Origin: a virus
Strand: one strand, 5' to 3'
DNA: 64,000 nt
IMG/VR virus record: IMGVR_UViG_3300042261_002269
Coordinates: 1-64,000 of that record
Part shown: positions 59,913 through 64,000 of the stretch, piece after piece
Position numbering within the stretch: position 1 is the stretch's first letter
Layout: every line of letters begins with the position of its first letter
Program-made: the position numbers and the translations under genes
Notes under the pieces: model-generated
What the model was told of the DNA's origin: nothing
What the model saw: the letters and a program-made list of their open reading frames with translations, nothing else
Databases searched by the model: none

Positions 59913-62528
59913 ATGGCAGCTTGGTACGATTTTTTCAAACTTTTTCAATATGCTTTCGCCCAAGATCCTCTTAGCAAACAAAACAAAAAAGATCCAGTCG
60001 GTGCCGGTACATCACAAACAGATGCCATTCCTGATATTCGTGCTGGTCAAGATGGTTCTTGGGGCGGTGGTAAAGGAGCCATACGACTAAGAGATACTAA
60101 TGACTTTGTTGATTTATCTACTGTTACCAATCGTGTTAATCGCTATAAAGAATATGAACGATTAAGAAATATGCCAGAAATTGAAATGGCTATGACCGTA
60201 TTTGCTGACGAAGCTTGTCTTGCAGGACGAACTAAAGTTGCTACCCCACATGGGTTTAAAACCATACGCCATCTTAAAGAAAAATACACAGATCCTACCG
60301 AACGTTTCCTAGTATATGCCTATGATTTTGATAAAAGAGATTATACCCTTGCATGGGCCTATAACCCTCGTTTAACTAAAATCGCCAAAACAATAAGAGT
60401 CTTATTTGATAATGGACAGGAATTGATTTGTACTCCAGATCATCGTGTATTAACCAGAGATGGTAGTTGGATTGAAGCAGGAAGTTTAGAATATGGTGCT
60501 GAATTAATGCCTTTTTATCACCTTCCTGCCAATCAAGACCTTACAGGACTAAAAACCAACCAGTTTCCTAGAATTTGGACCCATGATAAAGGCTGGATTC
60601 ATGAACGACAATTCATTGATGAATGGAGAACTGGAAAAACTAATGAAGAATTAAAAATCGTCAATCACTATTGTCAAATGATTGCCGAAGGCTTATCTGT
60701 TCGCCAAATTCAAAAGATGACAGGCAATGATCTGCATACCATTCAAGATCGCATCGAAAGAGCAGGCTTTTCCAACAAAGAAATGAAATGGCTTGGTGCT
60801 AAAAGCGACAGACGACATGTTATTGCTGTCTTAGAAGGAAAAGAAAGAGAAGTCTTTGATCTGTCTGTTGAAAAACACCAAAATTTCTGCACTGATTGGG
60901 GCGTAGTTCATAATTGCCAACGTGATGATGACGGAAGAGTATTTACCATTAATCTAAAAAATGAAGGCATTAAAAAAGAATTAGAATATTTGTTTTTCCA
61001 TCGTAATATGCTCAACTTTGACCAAAAGAAAATATGGAATATTACCAAACGTACTTTTATCAATGGCGATTTCTTTTGGGAAATTATAATTGACATAGAA
61101 AATCCCAAGTATGGAGTTATTGGCTTGGTGCCCCTTCCTCCAGATAGCATGTATCGTATTGAAACTACTAAAGGCAAATTAGTCGAATTTCAGCAATCTA
61201 AAGAAGGTCCAGATTATCAAAGTCTGGCACGAGTAGAAATCACTCAAGCTACAGATGCTGATTTACAACAAGCTACTGCTATCCGATTCGCTCCAGAACA
61301 AATTGTACATATTCGTATTGGAGATGATCGTAGCACTTTCTATCCGTATGGCGTAAGTTTAATTGAACCAGCTAGAGGTCCAGCCCATCAATTAAGATTA
61401 ATGGAAGATTCTATGGTGGTCTATAGACTTTCCAGAAGCCCAGAACGTCGTGTGTTTTATATTGACGTTCAGCAAATGCCTCCCTTTAAAGCAGAAGCAT
61501 TTATGGAAAGAATGAAGGACCAATTCAAGAAAAAGAAAGTGCCTAATCGCAGTCAAATTCCAGGTGCTTCATCTGTAGAAGAACGATGGCACGCTCCTGC
61601 GGTAGATGAGGATTACTGGATTCCTATTCGTCCAAATTCCAATACGAAAGTAGAAACATTGCCTGGAGCTAGTAATTTAGGCGAAGTAGATGATACAATT
61701 TATTTCCGCAATAAACTATTTACTTCTTTAAATTTCCCCAGAAACTATTTCAACAATGAAGACACACAAAGCACCAGAATCGCTCTGTCGGCACAAGACA
61801 TCAAATTTGCCAGAATGATTGAACGACTACAATCTCATATTGAAGATGCATTATGGGAAATTTGTGATCGACATTTGAAATTATTGGGCTATCCAGAAGA
61901 ATCTTACGAAGATTTACAAGTTAAAATGACGCCTCCTTCTGATTGGAGAGAACTCACCAGAGCCGAAGTCGTTACCAACCGTTTAACTAATGCTTCTAAT
62001 CTGAAAAGCTCTCAATTAATGAGCGATTATGACATTATGATCAAATTGTTAAAGTACTCAGAAGAAGAAGCAGAGAAAATGCTGGCCAGACTTAAGATTC
62101 AGAAACTGGAAGATCTCAAACTGCAAATCATTGCTCAGAATCCAACCCTGTTGGGCGTAGGATTGCCAGGATCTGATGAAACCGAAGTCGGAACAGAACC
62201 GACCGGACCCAGTCCTATGTTAGGCGGATCTATGGGAGCACCTCCAGGTGGACCTATGGGCGGGCCTATGGCAGCAGGACCTCCAATGGGGCCAGATATG
62301 GGCGGGGCACCTCCAGGTGGACCAGAAATGGGTGGAGCACCTCCAGGAGGGCCACCTCCGATGGGCATGAGGAAATATATGGACGATGAAGAGGAAGAGG
62401 ACGGCAGCAATGATATGTCTACAATTCCTGATGTTAATGAGGATGATGTCAAAAAATATGATCTAGAAATTAAAGATTATGCTCAAGAAATGGACGAAGA
62501 AGAGATTGATGTATCAGAAGAAGATTAA
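59913..62528 (+). CDS. Portal protein (gp20-like) containing an intein
   Basis: 871 residues as encoded, 638 after removal of a 233-residue intein; AAGGAG before the ATG at 59913. The extein has the gp20 portal pattern (YERLRNMPEIEMAMTVFADE joined to CQRDDDGRVFTINLKN, later FEIIIDI-type strand and helices up to 620). The C-terminus is Gly/Pro/Met-rich (GGAPPGGPEMGG repeats) and ends acidic. It forms the vertex ring through which the terminase packs DNA. Its last 4 bases overlap the convergent gene's stop (TTAA). Confidence 0.9.
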   Translation: MAAWYDFFKLFQYAFAQDPLSKQNKKDPVGAGTSQTDAIPDIRAGQDGSWGGGKGAIRLRDTNDFVDLSTVTNRVNRYKEYERLRNMPEIEMAMTVFADEACLAGRTKVATPHGFKTIRHLKEKYTDPTERFLVYAYDFDKRDYTLAWAYNPRLTKIAKTIRVLFDNGQELICTPDHRVLTRDGSWIEAGSLEYGAELMPFYHLPANQDLTGLKTNQFPRIWTHDKGWIHERQFIDEWRTGKTNEELKIVNHYCQMIAEGLSVRQIQKMTGNDLHTIQDRIERAGFSNKEMKWLGAKSDRRHVIAVLEGKEREVFDLSVEKHQNFCTDWGVVHNCQRDDDGRVFTINLKNEGIKKELEYLFFHRNMLNFDQKKIWNITKRTFINGDFFWEIIIDIENPKYGVIGLVPLPPDSMYRIETTKGKLVEFQQSKEGPDYQSLARVEITQATDADLQQATAIRFAPEQIVHIRIGDDRSTFYPYGVSLIEPARGPAHQLRLMEDSMVVYRLSRSPERRVFYIDVQQMPPFKAEAFMERMKDQFKKKKVPNRSQIPGASSVEERWHAPAVDEDYWIPIRPNSNTKVETLPGASNLGEVDDTIYFRNKLFTSLNFPRNYFNNEDTQSTRIALSAQDIKFARMIERLQSHIEDALWEICDRHLKLLGYPEESYEDLQVKMTPPSDWRELTRAEVVTNRLTNASNLKSSQLMSDYDIMIKLLKYSEEEAEKMLARLKIQKLEDLKLQIIAQNPTLLGVGLPGSDETEVGTEPTGPSPMLGGSMGAPPGGPMGGPMAAGPPMGPDMGGAPPGGPEMGGAPPGGPPPMGMRKYMDDEEEEDGSNDMSTIPDVNEDDVKKYDLEIKDYAQEMDEEEIDVSEED
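60216..60914 (+). other. Intein in portal protein, with helix-turn-helix-like insert, no LAGLIDADG
   Basis: A 233-residue intein. Block A: Cys1-LAGRTKVATPHG. Block B: LICTPDHRVLTRDGSW with Thr73/His76. Block F: REVFDLSVEKHQNFC. Block G: VVHN, then Cys+1 of the extein. All class 1 splicing residues are present, so it is predicted active. The linker (about 105-200) has no LAGLIDADG motifs; it carries a helix-turn-helix-like stretch (EGLSVRQIQKMTGNDLHTIQ), possibly the remnant of a homing endonuclease's DNA-binding part. Confidence 0.85.
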
Positions 62529-63277
62529 AAATTCTCAAATCGTTCTGTGTATTTTCTTTGACGATATGAACCGCCCCAGTAATGTTTGATATCTGGGGCT
62601 TTTACTAATTTTGCCTTATTTTGCCTTGCTATTAAATACCATCCACGAAGTCCAGTGTCCCAATTGGTACGATTCCAAATATTATAAGGTTCTTCGTATG
62701 GACCACAAACTTTATTAAATTCTTTAAGGTTTCTAATTTCACGATTCGGTTGAGCATGAAAACTAGTTGAAATTTTATCAATTCTCCAAATCGATCCAAA
62801 AGGATGAATTGCATTATGAAAAGTAGTATGTGTTCCAGCCATCCAATAGCCTCTAAGTATTGCATCTTCTAAATTCTTCAGCCAAAGATCGCCTGTCATA
62901 TTACAATCAGGCTCAATTAACGTAATAGTATGAAACTTATTCGCTTTGCACCATTCTAAAGCCCAATCAATGACATTTCCGTGATAAAGACGACGTTCTG
63001 TTTGAATAATAGCACCTCCAGTGCTTTCAATATAACTTCGTTGACTTTCAATAAAGTTTCTTTCGTCTTCACATTGAGGTTTCCAGCAAGATGCGGGATG
63101 ACATTCATAAGTACACCATCTTTCATATGAATCATCCCAAGAAGGATTGTTATCAATCATTAATAGCGGCTTATTGTAACAATATTTTTGTAAATCAGCA
63201 AAACATGGTTCAATCCAACCATAAGTGTGAAAAGAAATCACACAAATAATATTTTTAACTCTTTCTAATTTTAACAT
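62525..63277 (-). CDS. Glycosyltransferase-like protein (GT-A fold)
   Basis: A 250-residue protein. The start (NIICVISFHTYGWIEPCFAD), an early LLMIDNNPS (strand with Asp), and ITLIEPDCNMTGD (a DxD-like acidic loop near 135) followed by a C-terminal NRTNWDTGLRGWYLI agree with family 2-type GT-A transferases. Four early Cys are unusual. Its ATG overlaps the stop of the upstream minus gene by one base. Confidence 0.65.
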   Translation of the reverse strand: MLKLERVKNIICVISFHTYGWIEPCFADLQKYCYNKPLLMIDNNPSWDDSYERWCTYECHPASCWKPQCEDERNFIESQRSYIESTGGAIIQTERRLYHGNVIDWALEWCKANKFHTITLIEPDCNMTGDLWLKNLEDAILRGYWMAGTHTTFHNAIHPFGSIWRIDKISTSFHAQPNREIRNLKEFNKVCGPYEEPYNIWNRTNWDTGLRGWYLIARQNKAKLVKAPDIKHYWGGSYRQRKYTERFENF

Positions 63278-63630
63278 TAGTCCATTGGATTATGACCAGT
63301 ATCCGCAGTAGGTGGCTTTACTTCATCCCGTTCTCTTGGATGTCTTATATCTTGATTGTGAGGAGTATTTTTCTGTACTTTGCTTAATAAGAGCGAAACT
63401 TCTTCGTCTCCTCGTTGAGCGATTCCATTTAAAAATTCAATGGTTTCTGTGGGGTATTTGCTCATAACAACTTTAAAAAGTTCATCCCGAATATGATCGT
63501 GATCATCTGCATAATCGGTAGCTCCCATATCATCAGAATTTTCCAAGTCCTTATCTGAAAATTGAAATTTATCTTCTAGCCCACTTTCTATTAAGTTGCG
63601 TTTTTTGAGCCATTGTTGAAATAATGACAT
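63277..63630 (-). CDS. Small protein with aromatic leader
   Basis: A 117-residue protein; AAGGGG before the ATG. It starts MSLFQQWLKKRNLIESG, the aromatic leader with a protease-like LIE site, then acidic helices and a Pro/His/Arg-rich end. It is coupled to the following glycosyltransferase (TAATG). Function unknown. Confidence 0.55.
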   Translation of the reverse strand: MSLFQQWLKKRNLIESGLEDKFQFSDKDLENSDDMGATDYADDHDHIRDELFKVVMSKYPTETIEFLNGIAQRGDEEVSLLLSKVQKNTPHNQDIRHPRERDEVKPPTADTGHNPMD

Positions 63631-63814
63631 CTGAATCCCCTTTAAAGTTGTTTCTATATATCTAATATTAGCGAATAGATAAACTATTTAGTAAGATTTT
63701 GTTTAAAATTACAACCAGCAGAGTATATAAAAATAACAAAAGCTGTAGTGCTAAGCAACAACATATTAAGGTTAGATGCCTACAAAGCAATAAACAATCG
63801 AGGAGTTATATATT
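63631..63814. other. Divergent intergenic leader, 184 bp
   Basis: No ORF. AT-rich; a small AATAG/CTATT hairpin near 63674-63690 and a TATATAAAAATA element near 63723-63735 could be promoter parts. GAGGAG near 63800 serves the downstream ATG. I see no further feature. Confidence 0.4.
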
Positions 63815-64000
63815 ATGAGACGAAAACTCATTCAACAAGACGCCTTCGATAGAATTAAGCAAAATTCTGTTACTGTGGCAGAACGTGAATTAGTCGAGGC
63901 TGCACCAATTCTAGCAAAAACCCTGGAAACAAGCGATTTGGAGCTTCATTGCTTCACAGAAAACGCTGTTGTTTACAAGACAAAGGACGACAACTTTGTA
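63815..64000 (+). CDS. Head-gene cluster protein (3' partial)
   Basis: The first 62 residues, open at the window end; GAGGAG before the ATG. Begins MRRKLIQQDAFDRIKQNSVT, then AERELVEAAPILAKTL. It follows the portal region where T4-like phages place prohead core, protease and capsid genes; the family is not recognised from this fragment. Confidence 0.6.
   Translation, partial: MRRKLIQQDAFDRIKQNSVTVAERELVEAAPILAKTLETSDLELHCFTENAVVYKTKDDNFV

Noticed and set aside
1-64000. tRNA genes, CRISPR arrays, insertion sequences, integrase
   Set aside because: None seen by eye. The short tandem repeats found are all in-frame coding repeats without spacers. A tRNAscan-SE run would be the decisive check for tRNAs.

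Overview
The window looks like part of the genome of a large, AT-rich contractile-tailed bacteriophage (myovirus). No gene points to a bacterial chromosome. Recognisable virion and packaging genes dominate: a gp16-like small terminase candidate, a tape measure protein, a gp53-like wedge, a hub, a gp5/VgrG-type spike, gp25, gp6/J and gpI-type wedge proteins, PKD-domain fibres, the large terminase and a gp20-type portal. The late-promoter-like octamer NATAAATA recurs close upstream of several genes, as in T4-like phages. Sheath, tube, major capsid and prohead protease genes are not in the window. The host cannot be named from the sequence.

Layout. 1-6173: 3' part of a giant Ser-Pro-Ser-x repeat protein (about 1,845 repeat residues visible, 5' end outside the window) with a duplicated C-terminal domain. 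6170-11923: accessory genes, namely a zinc-ribbon protein, a lipoprotein, a sugar-nucleotide epimerase, an M14 carboxypeptidase, a histidine phosphatase, a nucleotidyltransferase of the CCA-adding family with an altered DxD motif, and a coiled-coil/membrane protein. 11988-30779: small terminase candidate, structural proteins, tape measure and the full baseplate block, many genes overlapping by 1-4 nt. 30791-38085: a small glycosyltransferase, a coiled-coil protein, three paralogous PKD fibres and a DUF115-like protein. 38091-44264: small proteins, two GT9-type glycosyltransferases flanking a probably highly expressed structural protein that ends in a strong UUCG terminator, an actin-like ATPase and a tandem-repeat protein. 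44312-56333: a Lys/Glu/Pro-rich protein, a primase, a Cas4/AddB-type nuclease, a trypsin-like protease, an Asp/Tyr-rich protein, a HELGH metalloprotease, an M28 peptidase and several unknowns. 56402-64000: a nuclease-less copy of the terminase ATPase domain, the full terminase, the portal interrupted by an intein, a glycosyltransferase and the start of a further gene.

How the parts fit. The plus strand carries the virion-assembly operons. Minus-strand genes, singly or in short runs, sit between them; many end tail-to-tail against a plus-strand gene with the two stop codons overlapping or touching, and they are mostly accessory (peptidases, glycosyltransferases, phosphatase, primase, unknowns). 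Four peptidase families, a set of sugar-transfer genes and very long Ser-rich and PKD fibres suggest heavy investment in the host surface and in decorating the virion; this link is inference. Several otherwise unrelated proteins start with a short aromatic motif like the capsid-targeting peptides of T4 internal proteins.

There is no gene-free stretch longer than about 210 bases. The largest are 54695-54904 (a perfect hairpin plus a minus-strand terminator) and 63631-63814 (divergent leader). I saw no tRNA, rRNA, CRISPR array, insertion sequence or integrase.
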